Shown here piece by piece: positions 63,283 through 64,000 of a stretch of 64,000 nt of DNA (its first letter is position 1; every line of letters starts with the position of its first letter). A program made the position numbers and the translations under genes. Where the stretch lies: NCBI GenBank assembly GCA_036898135.1, contig CM072514.1, positions 83,058,435 through 83,122,434 on the forward strand. Reading direction: 5' to 3'. The notes beneath the pieces are model-generated. The model was not told the origin of the DNA. It worked only from the letters and a program-made list of their open reading frames with translations, and made no database searches. This DNA is from Oncomelania hupensis. Lineage: Eukaryota; Mollusca; Gastropoda; Littorinimorpha; Pomatiopsidae.

Positions 63283-64000
63283 ATACACTGTTACACGTTA
63301 TTTATCAATAATGGATTCAGCCCTGATGCTTGAATCTTAATATGTGTAACTCGAATTGGTTTATCCACTCAACATGTTCACTCAGCAACAAGGCTGGAAT
63401 CATTGTATAAAGTTTTTTCAGCTTTATTCAGCAAACATCAACTGCATACAAGATCGCTTTCCACAAATCGCTACAAAAATCACCTTTTTTACAAGCAGTG
63501 CATTACTTATATAGCCTCTCTGCAATCCCGAAAAGCTTTCAACATTTTAGCTTGATGCAATAACACCCAGTCAAAATAAAACTTGTCACTGGAACTACAC
63601 ACTATCTTATGTCAAATAATGTTTACGAATCTACATGATTCAATGATTTGCTACTCGTAAGACCTGGAAAATTTAATCAATAATAAACAAGTAATTCCAA
63701 AAAATTCTCAACAATATCGACCGATGAAAATTATCAACATTATACAAAGCTTCTTCTAGCAACAGTGCAAAATCATATCACCCATTTTGACTTTTCCCTG
63801 ACCACAATTTCATTCGATAAGGGATAAATAAAGCAAGTTGCCTTTGTCTTTACCATGTAGTCGGCTAAAAACGGGGACATACTGATTTTGTTTTCACCGA
63901 CAGGCATGTGCGAACCCCGAGAAAAGAAACATGATGGTGAACTGGCCGGCGCTGCCCAACAAGACAATGCCTGTCATTTTTCATTCCATCATTGGGCAAG
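9182..64000 (+). CDS. MOV10: MOV10-like SF1 RNA helicase gene (13 coding exons in window, 3' end missing)
   Basis: Join of 9182-9492, 10581-10843, 13031-13310, 19916-20056, 21708-21867, 38386-38540, 40434-40625, 49911-50058, 50321-50482, 54261-54364, 61393-61601, 62780-62955 and 63904-64000 keeps one open frame of about 799 residues. Seen: a C2H2-like finger near residues 75-95, Walker A GPPGTGKT at 534-541, motif II DEVS at 656-659, motif [11 protein letters not shown] from 689, and NYRSH in exon 12. Spacing and flanking words ([37 protein letters not shown]) match the MOV10/Armitage branch of UPF1-like helicases. These are 5'-3' RNA helicases acting in RNA silencing, mRNA decay granules and retroelement restriction. 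The human protein is about 1000 residues, so motifs V and VI lie to the right. MOV10L1 is the main alternative; no Tudor-like domain is seen. The introns are packed with transposons. Confidence 0.82.
9800..10115. mobile_element. PIF/Harbinger-type MITE
   Basis: About 26-bp imperfect terminal inverted repeats (GGGTACGTTCATGCTAA and its mirror ending AACGTAGCC), flanked by the 3-bp duplication TTA at 9797-9799 and 10116-10118. A TWA duplication with GGG/GGC termini is diagnostic of PIF/Harbinger. No transposase coding. Confidence 0.85.
10581..10843 (+). CDS. MOV10: MOV10-like coding exon 2
   Basis: Acceptor ttttccag, donor A|gtgagt, phase 2 in and phase 1 out. Encodes [17 protein letters not shown] onward, about 88 residues of the N-terminal beta-rich region ending ADQILRPS. 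Confidence 0.85.
11100..11270 (+). pseudogene. Decayed C-terminal fragment of an unidentified protein
   Basis: Two frames joined by a shift read [18 protein letters not shown] and then [20 protein letters not shown], a continuous-looking motif interrupted by a stop and a frameshift. It lies inside an intron and is probably the end of a transposon-borne or retroposed gene. Family not identified. Confidence 0.4.
11440..12536 (+). mobile_element. LINE family 1 fragment including the reverse transcriptase palm
   Basis: The best family 1 copy. It reads [18 protein letters not shown] and [19 protein letters not shown] (the FADD catalytic motif at about 11736-11747), then the YLGAIVSDN and [15 protein letters not shown] regions, ending in gggacaggatagga. 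It is open from about 11611 to a frameshift near 12000, where a segment between two AQ/SPFGK sites is deleted. There is a short internal duplication near 12350. Dead copy. Confidence 0.85.
13031..13310 (+). CDS. MOV10: MOV10-like coding exon 3
   Basis: Acceptor gatgcag, donor TC|gtaagc, phase 1 in and 2 out. Encodes [20 protein letters not shown] and a basic stretch [11 protein letters not shown], residues about 192-285. Confidence 0.85.
13407..14199 (-). mobile_element. pogo/Tigger-like DNA transposon derivative
   Basis: Terminal inverted repeats CAGCGGAACCTC / GAGGTTCCACTG, flanked by TA on both sides (13405-13406 and 14200-14201). This is the Tc1/mariner-pogo signature. At 793 bp it is far too short for a full element; it keeps only the transposase N-terminus on the minus strand. 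Confidence 0.85.
13665..13898 (-). pseudogene. pogo transposase N-terminal (CENP-B-type helix-turn-helix) remnant
   Basis: 77 residues from an [23 protein letters not shown], then [20 protein letters not shown]. This is the classic pogo/Tigger DNA-binding helix-turn-helix. The catalytic DDE region is absent, so the element cannot move itself. Confidence 0.85.
14253..14340 (+). mobile_element. 5'-end fragment of the Helitron-like repeat
   Basis: Begins TCACATGCATAGCAATGTGA and continues to the CTGTGCGAGATAACTCC segment shared with the 38584 copy, then breaks into a LINE tail. Confidence 0.5.
14342..14460 (-). mobile_element. LINE family 1 3'-terminal scrap
   Basis: tatccctatcctatcctgtc (the minus-strand (GGATA)n tail) followed by about 90 bp of reverse family 1 3' sequence. 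Confidence 0.65.
14490..15058 (+). mobile_element. LINE family 2 3'-end fragment (RNase H family tail)
   Basis: Shares its long 3' untranslated sequence with 15365-15930 and 23290-23856. The last part, gtcctgatttggcgcttcgc to the ctggaccct end, matches the tails at 47180-47230 and 60069-60131. Confidence 0.65.
15062..15283 (-). mobile_element. LINE family 1 fragment, reverse orientation
   Basis: The reverse strand reads [29 protein letters not shown] and [12 protein letters not shown], the family 1 C-terminal region. Confidence 0.75.
15284..15358. repeat. Pure poly(C) run of 75 bases
   Basis: 75 uninterrupted C. The partner copy after the gap has only a short C run at the same place (about 23291-23296), so this is either extreme slippage or a sequencing/assembly artefact. 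Confidence 0.9.
15365..15930 (+). mobile_element. LINE family 2 3'-end fragment with (TAATG)n tail
   Basis: Same 3' sequence as 14490-15058. Ends gtccgctggacctaaagc and a gtaatgtaatgtaatg tail, then passes into a family 1 minus-strand scrap at 15935-16010. Confidence 0.7.
15987..16145. repeat. Two tandem units of about 84 bp
   Basis: A unit starting agtcttctgtagcacctcat is repeated once. The same pair occurs at about 23907-24065 in the right copy. Confidence 0.75.
16010..16995 (+). mobile_element. Helitron-like non-autonomous repeat with clustered TCAAGGTCA motifs
   Basis: About 1-kb repeat lacking its 5' tip, ending in a short hairpin (gcttggccct) and TGTAG before T. Related copies end CTAA, CTAG or CTGG before T. 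It contains several AAGGTCA words, including an overlapping double TCAAGGTCAAGGTCA near 16445. No coding. Confidence 0.5.
17013..17125 (+). mobile_element. Second 5' fragment of the Helitron-like repeat
   Basis: gcttgcatgagtaccaaagt onward matches the 5' 110 bp of the repeat (tatgtactcaccc, ctgtgcgagacgagtcctaa). Placed head-to-tail after the previous copy. Confidence 0.45.
17285..17700. repeat. Degenerate tandem repeat, unit about 100 bp
   Basis: Four or so imperfect units of the form tgttgcagaaacttgct / ttaatgacctctctatagg / tatagatatttatgatat. Two more units sit at 18630-18830. Both arrays recur in the right copy (about 25225-25610 and 26570-26710). Confidence 0.7.
17950..18090. repeat. 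Tandem pair of about 68-bp units
   Basis: gatatttttatgttcgaaat and gatatttttatcttcgaaat start successive units; the same pair is at 25905-26050. The open frame through it is a repeat product. Confidence 0.7.
18943..19473 (+). mobile_element. tRNA-derived SINE with a CR1-like 3' half and (ATT)n tail
   Basis: The head holds a box A-like segment in ggtgcgacaatgggttaggc and box B ggttcgaatca. It then runs into LINE-derived sequence encoding a WNSLPLSLR / [14 protein letters not shown] C-terminus, and ends in (ATT)n at 19425-19473. The copy at 27908-28460 is its duplicate. Confidence 0.7.
19916..20056 (+). CDS. MOV10: MOV10-like coding exon 4 (left copy)
   Basis: Acceptor ttttttag, donor AG|gtaggt, phase 2 in and 2 out. 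Encodes [20 protein letters not shown] to EMLEEFR. Its duplicate at 28878-29018 differs by a synonymous base. Confidence 0.85.
20368..21562 (-). mobile_element. Internally deleted CR1/L2-like LINE, left copy
   Basis: Minus strand. Endonuclease remnants come first ([13 protein letters not shown] in the right copy), then a reverse transcriptase N-terminal piece, then a jump to the C-terminal end ([22 protein letters not shown] in the right copy), 3' UTR and a (TTA)n tail at the left end. An 8-bp duplication TGATTTAA flanks it (20360-20367 and 21563-21570). The catalytic palm is deleted. Confidence 0.75.
21606..21690. repeat. (ATT)n/(GTT)n microsatellite
   Basis: Lies just upstream of the exon 5 acceptor; its duplicate is at 31606-31690. 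Confidence 0.9.
21708..21867 (+). CDS. MOV10: MOV10-like coding exon 5 (left copy)
   Basis: Acceptor ttaacag, donor AAA|gtgagt, phase 2 in and 0 out. Encodes [20 protein letters not shown] to GQVSFK. The next exon (38386) starts in phase 0 with [15 protein letters not shown], giving the expected MOV10 junction. Differs from the right copy at residues 365 (E here, D there) and 381 (Q here, L there). Confidence 0.85.
22688..23187. other. Assembly gap of 500 N
   Basis: Exactly 500 N, a conventional placeholder size, so true distance and even adjacency are unknown. Any frame running through it is meaningless. Confidence 1.
23935..24916 (+). mobile_element. Helitron-like repeat (duplicate of 16010-16995)
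   Basis: Same sequence as the left copy with minor changes. Here the 3' terminus reads CTAG followed by T, as in Helitron ends. Confidence 0.5.
26715..27741 (+). mobile_element. CAGGG-ended hAT-like element, copy a
   Basis: Perfect 12-bp terminal inverted repeats CAGGGTGGAGAA / TTCTCCACCCTG. Empty site visible at about 18769; flanking duplication TTTAG (5 bp; sister copies have 6). The internal frame starting at 27018 equals the 67-residue frame of copies b and c but has a TGA where they have Arg. Absent from the left haplotype copy, so the insertion is younger than the split of the two copies. Confidence 0.85.
27908..28460 (+). mobile_element. tRNA-derived SINE, duplicate of 18943-19473
   Basis: Same box A/box B head, CR1-like 3' half and (ATT)n tail. 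Confidence 0.7.
28878..29018 (+). CDS. MOV10: MOV10-like exon 4, right copy
   Basis: Same 141 bp and splice sites as 19916-20056. If spliced after left exon 5 (phase 0), its frame would begin GTC AGA GTT TGA and stop, so it cannot be used in series with the left pair. Confidence 0.85.
29334..29993. mobile_element. TTAA-flanked non-autonomous transposon (piggyBac- or Kolobok-like)
   Basis: 14-bp terminal inverted repeats CTCTTTCCCTGCCA / TGGCAGGGAAAGAG between TTAA at 29330-29333 and 29994-29997. The left copy (20363-20366) shows a single TTAA at the empty site. The right part repeats a gatatatcgtcgattggca motif twice. No transposase coding. Confidence 0.9.
29998..31551 (-). mobile_element. 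Internally deleted CR1/L2-like LINE, right copy
   Basis: Duplicate of 20368-21562, interrupted by the 345-bp element at 30584-30928. Same endonuclease and C-terminal remnants on the minus strand; TGATTTAA on the right at 31552-31559. Confidence 0.75.
30584..30928 (+). mobile_element. CAGACC-ended hAT-like MITE with promoter-like core
   Basis: Perfect 13-bp terminal inverted repeats CAGACCTGATAGT / ACTATCAGGTCTG, 6-bp duplication GCTTCT (30578-30583 and 30929-30934). The left haplotype has one GCTTCT-type site. A CCGCG/GCGG-rich subterminal region and a short leader ending in an ATG (30860) followed by six codons and a stop suggest a truncated transposase 5' exon. Confidence 0.85.
31694..31853 (+). 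CDS. MOV10: MOV10-like exon 5, right copy
   Basis: Same 160 bp and splice sites as 21708-21867, with E365D and Q381L replacements and one synonymous change. Open and correctly phased with exon 6 at 38386. Confidence 0.85.
32589..33623. mobile_element. TAGGTAGTC-ended non-autonomous DNA transposon, 1035 bp
   Basis: Ends TAGGTAGTC and GACTACCT(A), flanked by AGATTTAG at 32581-32588 and 33624-33631. The left haplotype has the empty site with a single AGATTTAG (about 22608). An 8-bp duplication and TAGG start suggest hAT; 7 bp with a 9-bp terminal repeat is equally consistent. No coding recognised. Confidence 0.85.
33706..34091. other. Intron sequence, nothing recognised
   Basis: Short TGTTTTGTTTTG-type runs only. 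This is the first unique sequence after the duplicated block. Confidence 0.4.
34092..34450. mobile_element. Long-inverted-repeat MITE
   Basis: About 60-bp arms, ggtaggcttttttgttttat on the left mirrored by ataaaacaaaaaagcctgcc on the right, around a 230-bp AT-rich core. Target duplication not clear; the right arm abuts a truncated 5' end of the Helitron-like repeat. Confidence 0.75.
34451..36925 (+). mobile_element. Helitron-like repeat split by a MITE
   Basis: Matches the 38584 copy on both sides of the insertion at 34959-36522. The 3' terminus has hairpin AAGGGC-TTT-GCCCTT followed by CTAA and then T, a good fit to Helitron 3' ends. Several AAGGTCA motifs. Confidence 0.55.
34959..36522. 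mobile_element. Non-autonomous DNA transposon with TAAAGTGTAGCTGTTGGGT ends
   Basis: Termini TAAAGTGTAGCTGTTGGGT / ACCCAACAGCTACACTTTA are near-perfect inverted repeats. No clear target duplication; about 100 bp of the host repeat is missing at the junction. Inside, a minus-strand piece (about 35980-35935) reads [14 protein letters not shown] then KPGSI, resembling the middle of a THAP zinc finger, so the source may have been a THAP-bearing transposase. That part is tentative. Confidence 0.7.
36964..37935 (+). mobile_element. GAAGGGTTGCATGAC-ended element with subterminal repeats and a captured first exon
   Basis: Inverted repeats GAAGGGTTGCATGACAAAAC / GTTTTGTCATGCAACCCTTC (20 bp perfect), flanked by ATAT on both sides. 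The word CAAAACGC/TGCTATA or AAACGCTCTATA recurs at least four times in the left 220 bp. Inserted at the edge of the 30-bp tandem array. Carries one open exon (37310-37558). Confidence 0.8.
37310..37558 (+). CDS. Transposon-borne first exon, family unknown
   Basis: Two adjacent ATGs open an 83-codon frame starting [18 protein letters not shown], then a basic run [13 protein letters not shown] and a Cys/His-containing segment ([13 protein letters not shown]). It meets a splice donor (AACAAG|gtgaga). Cys/His spacing suggests a zinc-binding N-terminus of a transposase, but I cannot name the family. No later exons survive before the right terminus. Confidence 0.5.
37936..38112. repeat. 30-bp tandem repeat, about six units
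   Basis: Unit atatatttctatacactttg + tgctttctac, nearly perfect. Contiguous units without spacers rule out a CRISPR array. Open frames on both strands are products of the 30-bp period. Confidence 0.95.
38386..38540 (+). CDS. MOV10: MOV10-like coding exon 6
   Basis: Acceptor ctgtgcag, donor AG|gtcggt, phase 0 in and 2 out. [20 protein letters not shown] is a strongly conserved MOV10 family segment just before the helicase core. Confidence 0.9.
38584..39624 (+). mobile_element. Helitron-like repeat, most complete copy
   Basis: Starts TCCCATGCATAGCAGTGTGA, about 1.04 kb, ends with hairpin GGGC-TGT-GCCC and CTGG before T. Contains TCAAGGTCAAGGTCA near 38875, GAAGGTCAAGGTCA near 39193 and further half-sites. 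Non-coding. The base before the 5' TC is C rather than the usual A, which weakens the Helitron call. Confidence 0.55.
39695..40373 (-). mobile_element. TTAA-flanked element with a transposase-like N-terminal remnant
   Basis: TTAA at 39691-39694 and 40374-40377; ends CTCTGTCTCATA and TAGACTAAGAG share CTCT and TCT words. On the minus strand an ATG at about 40120 opens [11 protein letters not shown], then a stop, then [16 protein letters not shown] to a donor-like CACAG|gtaaaa. This looks like a dead acidic N-terminal exon of a piggyBac-type transposase. Confidence 0.55.
40434..40625 (+). CDS. MOV10: MOV10-like coding exon 7
   Basis: Acceptor cttgcag, donor AG|gtaagc, phase 2 in and 2 out. Reads [20 protein letters not shown] and [11 protein letters not shown], the conserved FxFNRxPxRxxHRAL segment preceding helicase motif I. 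Confidence 0.9.
40865..40955 (-). mobile_element. LINE family 1 scrap
   Basis: The reverse strand matches the MTNNTND / KSKANP segment of family 1; preceded by a G-rich run at 40859-40872. Confidence 0.6.
40982..41344. other. Intron sequence, nothing recognised
   Basis: AT-rich, with only short frames. Confidence 0.4.
41350..43082 (-). mobile_element. Solo LTR, 1733 bp
   Basis: TG...CA termini with 6-bp inverted tips TGTCAC / GTGACA and a perfect 5-bp duplication AGACT (41345-41349 and 43083-43087). Read on the minus strand, a TATAAGGGCGGGG box lies near the start (about 43052) and AATAAA near the end (about 41494), as expected for a promoter-containing LTR. No gag or pol is present, so the internal part was probably lost by LTR-LTR recombination. 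Superfamily not determined. Confidence 0.75.
43088..43474. other. Intron sequence, nothing recognised
   Basis: Contains small repeats of ttccgctttgcc-type words around 43245-43275. No coding or terminal-repeat structure seen. Confidence 0.35.
43475..43690 (-). mobile_element. LINE family 1 fragment
   Basis: The reverse strand reads [20 protein letters not shown] and [15 protein letters not shown], with stops and a shift. Confidence 0.75.
44347..45394 (+). mobile_element. CAGGG-ended hAT-like element, copy b
   Basis: 1048 bp, 12-bp perfect terminal inverted repeats, 6-bp duplication TAGCTC (44341-44346 and 45395-45400). A subterminal palindrome, ccgcgaatccgcggatttcc type, follows the left end; a GGGGC/GCCCC palindrome precedes the right end. 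Carries an intact 67-codon frame behind a promoter-like region with repeated TTCCGG words. Confidence 0.9.
44686..44889 (+). CDS. Short acidic protein encoded in hAT-like element b
   Basis: 67 codons from an ATG in good context (ctaaaATGG), [20 protein letters not shown] to a basic end [10 protein letters not shown]. The acidic EEFTGF type of N-terminus is seen in transposase-like proteins. It is intact in copies b and c and broken by one stop in copy a. Probably the first exon of the parental transposase; function unknown. Confidence 0.45.
   Translation: MDGLDSSTDEEEFTGFHLSDIKVREMDLESEEEIGTDIRQLVSVVCMHTIFQTGMKVKKRRGLVWTF
45654..46716 (+). mobile_element. CAGGG-ended hAT-like element, copy c
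   Basis: 1063 bp, same termini as copies a and b, 6-bp duplication ATCTAG (45648-45653 and 46717-46722). Sits about 260 bp right of copy b in the same LINE and orientation. Confidence 0.9.
45986..46189 (+). CDS. Short acidic protein encoded in hAT-like element c
   Basis: 67 codons, collinear with the frame in copy b with few replacements (E to G in the acidic run, S to L, V to E). Same start context and C-terminus. Family unidentified. Confidence 0.45.
   Translation: MDGLDSSTDEGEFTGFHLSDIKVREMDLELEEEIGTDIRQLVSEVCMHTIFQTGMKVKKRRGLVWTF
47258..49200 (-). mobile_element. LINE family 1: longest copy, endonuclease to reverse transcriptase, internally deleted
   Basis: Minus strand, several frames. 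Near 49137 [12 protein letters not shown], then an endonuclease end with [14 protein letters not shown] and [14 protein letters not shown] (the usual S-D-H is G-H-D here, a decayed site). Next comes a linker, and a jump ([20 protein letters not shown]) that deletes the front of the reverse transcriptase, then the [10 protein letters not shown] part. Ends before the 3' tail. Confidence 0.8.
49201..49910. other. Intron sequence, nothing recognised
   Basis: Contains repeated cctcgtaa / tcgaggtttt words around 49425-49550 and a polypurine run near 49603. No structure with clear ends. Confidence 0.35.
49911..50058 (+). CDS. MOV10: MOV10-like coding exon 8: Walker A motif
   Basis: Acceptor gtgtaag, donor CAG|gttagc, phase 2 in and 0 out. 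Reads [18 protein letters not shown] and [24 protein letters not shown] is the Q-type motif and GPPGTGKT the ATP-binding motif I of SF1 helicases. Confidence 0.93.
50321..50482 (+). CDS. MOV10: MOV10-like coding exon 9: motif Ia
   Basis: Acceptor actgtgcag, donor AAG|gtatgg, phase 0 in and 0 out. Reads [19 protein letters not shown], helicase motif Ia. Confidence 0.92.
51222..51730 (-). mobile_element. tRNA-derived SINE inserted in the BED region
   Basis: Minus strand: box A GTGGCCAAGTGGGCTAAGGC and box B GGGTTCGAGCC (leucine/serine tRNA-like head), then GGTTTTCTCCAGGTACTCCG, then a body interrupted by the MITE at 51338-51513, ending in an A-run (T-run at 51222-51231). Splits the hAT frame right after its GPQH. 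Confidence 0.7.
51338..51513. mobile_element. CAGACC-ended 176-bp MITE nested in the SINE
   Basis: 13-bp perfect terminal inverted repeats CAGACCTGCCTAC / GTAGGCAGGTCTG, 6-bp duplication CATTAT (51332-51337 and 51514-51519). A subterminal hairpin CTCCCGC-TTTT-GGCGGGAG follows the left end. Confidence 0.9.
51938..52360. other. Intron sequence, nothing recognised
   Basis: No coding, no terminal repeats; CCCC-rich patches around 52070-52110. Confidence 0.4.
52378..52545. repeat. (TTG)/(TTC)n/(TTA)n compound microsatellite
   Basis: Successive blocks of trinucleotide repeats; homopolymeric Leu/Ile or Lys/Asn frames here are artefacts. Confidence 0.95.
52708..53035 (-). mobile_element. tRNA-derived SINE with (ATA)n tail
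   Basis: Minus strand starts GGGCCGGGATAGCTCAGTGG (box A) and has box B GGGTTCAATCC, followed by a body and a tail of ATA/ATT repeats at 52708-52757. A body of about 275 bp. Confidence 0.8.
53061..53170. repeat. 52-bp tandem repeat, two units
   Basis: Unit tactggtttggggcacaata onward, repeated once with a partial third start. Confidence 0.85.
53376..53917 (+). mobile_element. CAGGG-ended hAT-like fragment with BED-finger remnant
   Basis: The left end CAGGGTTGCCAACCACTACG is followed by a palindrome around ACGGAATTTCCGT, closely like the 50684 element. An ATG at 53742 opens [19 protein letters not shown]; after a shift YSEKFPCI and [13 protein letters not shown] follow, the His end of a BED finger. 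The right boundary is uncertain: tgCCCTG at 53917 lacks a matching duplication. Confidence 0.6.
53918..54260. other. Intron sequence, nothing recognised
   Basis: AT-rich, ending in the pyrimidine tract of the exon 10 acceptor. Confidence 0.4.
54261..54364 (+). CDS. MOV10: MOV10-like coding exon 10 with GC splice donor
   Basis: Acceptor ttattttcag, phase 0 in. Encodes [20 protein letters not shown] and [14 protein letters not shown], then AG before a GC donor (GGAAG|gcgagc). Joining AG to the G of exon 11 gives [13 protein letters not shown], the conserved TLITAGR-like junction. The nearest GT would create a stop. Confidence 0.88.
54365..54370 (+). promoter_or_regulatory. Non-canonical GC 5' splice site
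   Basis: AG|gcgagc in place of AG|gtragt. GC-AG introns are a known minor class of spliceosomal introns. This 7-kb intron also hosts the full-length LINE. Confidence 0.75.
54569..54682. repeat. Near-perfect palindrome, 51-bp arms
   Basis: aaacacaaagcaaaaaataa...aaggcctattt mirrored after a 12-base loop by aaataggcctt...ttattttttgttttgtgttt. The outermost 13 bp of the right arm is the target duplication of the LINE. Probably an older fold-back MITE used as the insertion target. Confidence 0.8.
54839..58276 (-). CDS. LINE ORF2: AP-endonuclease and reverse transcriptase
   Basis: 1145 sense codons, open to the stop at 54839. The frame starts at TTG, not ATG; counting from it, endonuclease residues are N7 (CTWNCEGW), E34 (LNETF), D156/N158 (GDLNAR), D245 (VVDYF) and H272 in DSPHFPV, where most relatives have S-D-H. 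Reverse transcriptase: [10 protein letters not shown] at 611, [10 protein letters not shown] at 647, GLRQGC at 705, catalytic FADD at 750-753. The C-terminus has a zinc-knuckle-like CAFC...H...C. The first in-frame Met is residue 111, too late for an active endonuclease. The frame is continuous with ORF1 except for one TAG, so expression by readthrough is likely. CR1/L2-like group by architecture; exact clade not assigned. Confidence 0.92.
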   Translation of the reverse strand: MSICTWNCEGWLNKQDIFDVVQTLNRFDIFALNETFVDKANLSYVHFKKYDIFFSKAVKLSVAGRRSGGVLVFVSKAISERVEEIKLPYDHLIVLQLKKELFGLEKDICLMCVYVHPYDSDYWKIAENGYGMEVIEHCIVDLHERLDDFSLIICGDLNARTGVENVLPFDFDDLWMNADAERNDDNENEKEEWKRKSDDEDINAFGRNLLELCSVIDCVIVNGLCKFDFEDALTYVGANGGSVVDYFIASKDLCTKHFMSTFKVESCIDSPHFPVAMTLNVHHNNLQIQEESKGHWITKTVWDKSKEEEFMSTVNSEIFQTTCNNAIVLIDTNVDAALKVYTDALRAASECMTKRVRLGGAPRQARWYDSQCNTAKLHARRMLANFRFTRQAQDRELYVAARKNYKTLISKKKLEYGRNRAEYLASLGNNSKLFWGEVKNISGKRKSGICKDITVTEWFDHFKNVFNGNIVIAKDETLLERIDNTPANENDFCFELNRPILEEEVRDAIKRMKVGKACGVDNVLAEMIKLSGETTVLFMTKLFNALFDSGTYPADWVKAIIVPIFKKGEFGLADNYRGVSLLSLVSKCYTSVLNKRLAGWVEGNSKLTESQAGFRKGYSTADHIFTLNAIVQKCLSKKGGKLYACFVDLKKAFDSVQHQPLFEILFHTNNIEGKFMKAIVSIYRTVLSCVRVQDKLTEFFDCPVGLRQGCILSPEIFSLFINEVATAIDNNGLHGIQLLPNLIDLFLLLFADDIVLMSITPRGLQNQINILNNACKRLYLNVNIDKTKIIVFRKGGFLGRAESWHLDGKHLQVVNEYNYLGFIFTTKMSIKKGVDALALKGKKACFECVRNISKLREISKNCYFKIFDTQVQPILIYASEMWGLHRLDNIERVHTFACKKYLNVPIGVPNKFIYGETGRYPLYVNSAVRCIRYWLKLLKLNPDRLPRQAYQMLINLDNRDKPCWATKVKNNLFSMGLGYAWVQQSVGCENTFVSLFKQRMKDNYIQEWDSSVLRKGNYQQYRIFKDVFQAEAYLDFMHIKCFRDCLIKLRLGVLPLKASLFRLTFGDVGGNVLCAFCNAVENENHFLLECSLFNDLRDKYITFPLQSYVHALQNGSKFYLWRISLYIFHALKLRSEFYEQLAIAS
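58274..58303 (-). promoter_or_regulatory. In-frame TAG junction between ORF1 and ORF2 (candidate readthrough site)
   Basis: ORF1 ends ATT AAA TAG and the same frame continues GGG TGT GGC CAA for eight codons before the first codon counted for ORF2, with no ATG. G follows the stop. Downstream GTGT-GGC-CAAG-GCC-CAA-ACAC can form a small stem-loop. Readthrough is inference. Confidence 0.6.
58301..59914 (-). CDS. LINE ORF1: 2A leader, coiled coil, RRM-like RNA-binding protein
   Basis: 537 residues from ATG at 59914 to TAG at 58301. Residues 1-79 form a Cys/Ser-rich leader with a hydrophobic stretch ([11 protein letters not shown]) running into the 2A-like motif at 72-80. Residues about 105-198 form a heptad-rich coiled coil. 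Residues 200-300 ([30 protein letters not shown]) match the RRM-like domain of L1-type ORF1 proteins, with a basic CTD-like region after. The C-terminus is Gly/Arg-rich (RGG-like), ending GDNRIK. Role: RNA chaperone and ribonucleoprotein formation with ORF2. Confidence 0.88.
   Translation of the reverse strand: MPSDSLHHRQSTGRFLATLMDDFIRNLTRQVFAKCELSCWCVVTVSSSSKCDSTARFNGVRVFVACLLLLCGDVESNPGPNTPTKKKENDENRQQHDSTQASSTLQQDRIMKGIESLSERMTAFENNQVSQIQTMKSGLEDLRDTFTARLALIDSNQEKLQSRVSDLQTVCSDLQSENLGLREELCYLKSKCDSLENHSRRNNLVFYGIMRESGPESWDTCEKKVKEVIRHGLGIEEHINIERAHRTGPGNAVIVKLLSYKQKMSILTKARTLKTSDRFKGVYINEDFSRSVRQKRRMLHEKAKAMFSASGEKTKMKFDKLITRGGVYTYDTNTEAIVPIQRRNITGDTHEQTTFNHDHSDDRQQHAEGAYGGSDRREMDPEDWNFNPFAMPVPDFPPLAADRPSDRDNVHYDDEGHADDDRRRVSMPAATNSAKPTRSVNKHFTRESPVWTRHATRTSSLNSRPDENGLKGNQGLSARGDKGQTSLQQWTMTGHRTATQPGGRGDGGAGRGGNSIRGGRDKAKEGEGRGKGDNRIK
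59675..59701 (-). other. 2A-like ribosome-skipping motif GDVESNPGP
   Basis: Residues 72-80 of ORF1 read GDVESNPGP, an exact match to the 2A consensus, preceded by the expected Leu-rich helix. Skipping would occur between Gly79 and Pro80, releasing a 79-residue leader and a mature ORF1 protein beginning with Pro. 2A-like motifs at the ORF1 N-terminus are known from some invertebrate non-LTR retrotransposons. Confidence 0.88.
60069..60131 (+). mobile_element. 63-bp LINE family 2 tail insertion with 12-bp duplication
   Basis: cggtcctgatttggctcgga to a gtaatgtaatgta tail, flanked by ATCCGGGCTGAC at 60057-60068 and 60132-60143. An extreme 5' truncation of the RNase H LINE family (or a SINE using its tail). 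It defines the family's terminal (TAATG)n repeat. Confidence 0.85.
60144..61392. other. Intron sequence; unassigned frame and (GAT)n repeats
   Basis: A 116-codon plus-strand frame (60156-60506, [20 protein letters not shown]) matches nothing I recognise and ends near GAT repeats (60508-60560). Another GAT-rich patch lies at 61290-61350. No terminal repeats seen. Confidence 0.35.
61393..61601 (+). CDS. MOV10: MOV10-like coding exon 11: motifs II and III
   Basis: Acceptor gaaacag, donor A|gtaagt, phase 2 in and 1 out. [20 protein letters not shown] gives the DEVS Walker B (DEAG in many relatives) and [20 protein letters not shown] motif III. Confidence 0.93.
61602..62329. other. Intron sequence, nothing recognised
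   Basis: Pyrimidine-rich patch at 61800-61860; otherwise featureless. Confidence 0.4.
62330..62475 (+). mobile_element. CR1-like LINE C-terminal scrap
   Basis: One frame reads [20 protein letters not shown] and [16 protein letters not shown], the typical end of CR1-like reverse transcriptases. Confidence 0.65.
62780..62955 (+). CDS. MOV10: MOV10-like coding exon 12
   Basis: Acceptor tttgccag, donor ATG|gtgcgt, phase 1 in and 0 out. [16 protein letters not shown] is followed by [17 protein letters not shown], helicase motif IV region. Confidence 0.93.
62956..63903. other. Intron sequence with (CTT)n and (CAT)n microsatellites
   Basis: CTT repeats at 63068-63087 and CAT repeats at 63238-63282; nothing else recognised. 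Confidence 0.5.
63904..64000 (+). CDS. MOV10: MOV10-like coding exon 13 (cut by window edge)
   Basis: Acceptor accgacag, phase 0 in. Reads [20 protein letters not shown] then [10 protein letters not shown], matching the region before motif V in MOV10. Continues past the window. Confidence 0.9.

Overview
The window looks like nuclear DNA from an invertebrate animal, most likely a lophotrochozoan and plausibly a gastropod mollusc. It has long AT-rich introns, dense simple repeats, several non-LTR retrotransposon families, many short non-autonomous DNA transposons and tRNA-derived SINEs. The species assignment is inference. No bacterial or viral gene was seen.

Two host loci are recognisable. 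At 225-2264 (+) lies a 679-codon exon for a cysteine/serine-rich low-complexity protein of unknown function, with probable 3' UTR to about 3.47 kb. From 9182 to beyond the right edge (+) runs a MOV10-type SF1 RNA helicase gene. Thirteen coding exons join in a consistent reading phase and give about 799 residues: an N-terminal C2H2-like finger, then Walker [13 protein letters not shown] and NYRSH motifs. The C-terminal helicase motifs lie outside the window. One intron (54365-61392) appears to be GC-AG.

The middle of the gene (15.2-33.7 kb) holds a near-identical copy pair separated by exactly 500 N. The right copy carries four extra transposons and repeats two MOV10 exons whose phases forbid splicing both sets in series. 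I read this as two haplotypes of one locus placed side by side by the assembler.

The introns are a transposon graveyard with one apparently fresh arrival. At 54683-60029 (-) is a full-length 5.35-kb non-LTR retrotransposon with a 13-bp target-site duplication (TSD) and two open reading frames. ORF1 starts with a leader ending in a 2A-like ribosome-skipping motif. ORF1 and ORF2 share one frame broken by a single TAG, and ORF2 has no usable ATG before its endonuclease core, so readthrough (or a single nonsense change in a one-ORF element) is implied.

Other elements include a group of CAG-ended, hAT-like elements with mostly 6-bp TSDs (two retain BED-finger remnants); TTAA-flanked elements; a pogo/Tigger derivative; a Harbinger MITE; a 1.73-kb solo LTR; Helitron-like repeats rich in TCAAGGTCA motifs; and three LINE families with distinct 3' tails: (GGATA)n, (TAATG)n and (ATT)n. 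Several of the DNA elements keep a promoter-like region plus the first coding exon of a lost transposase.
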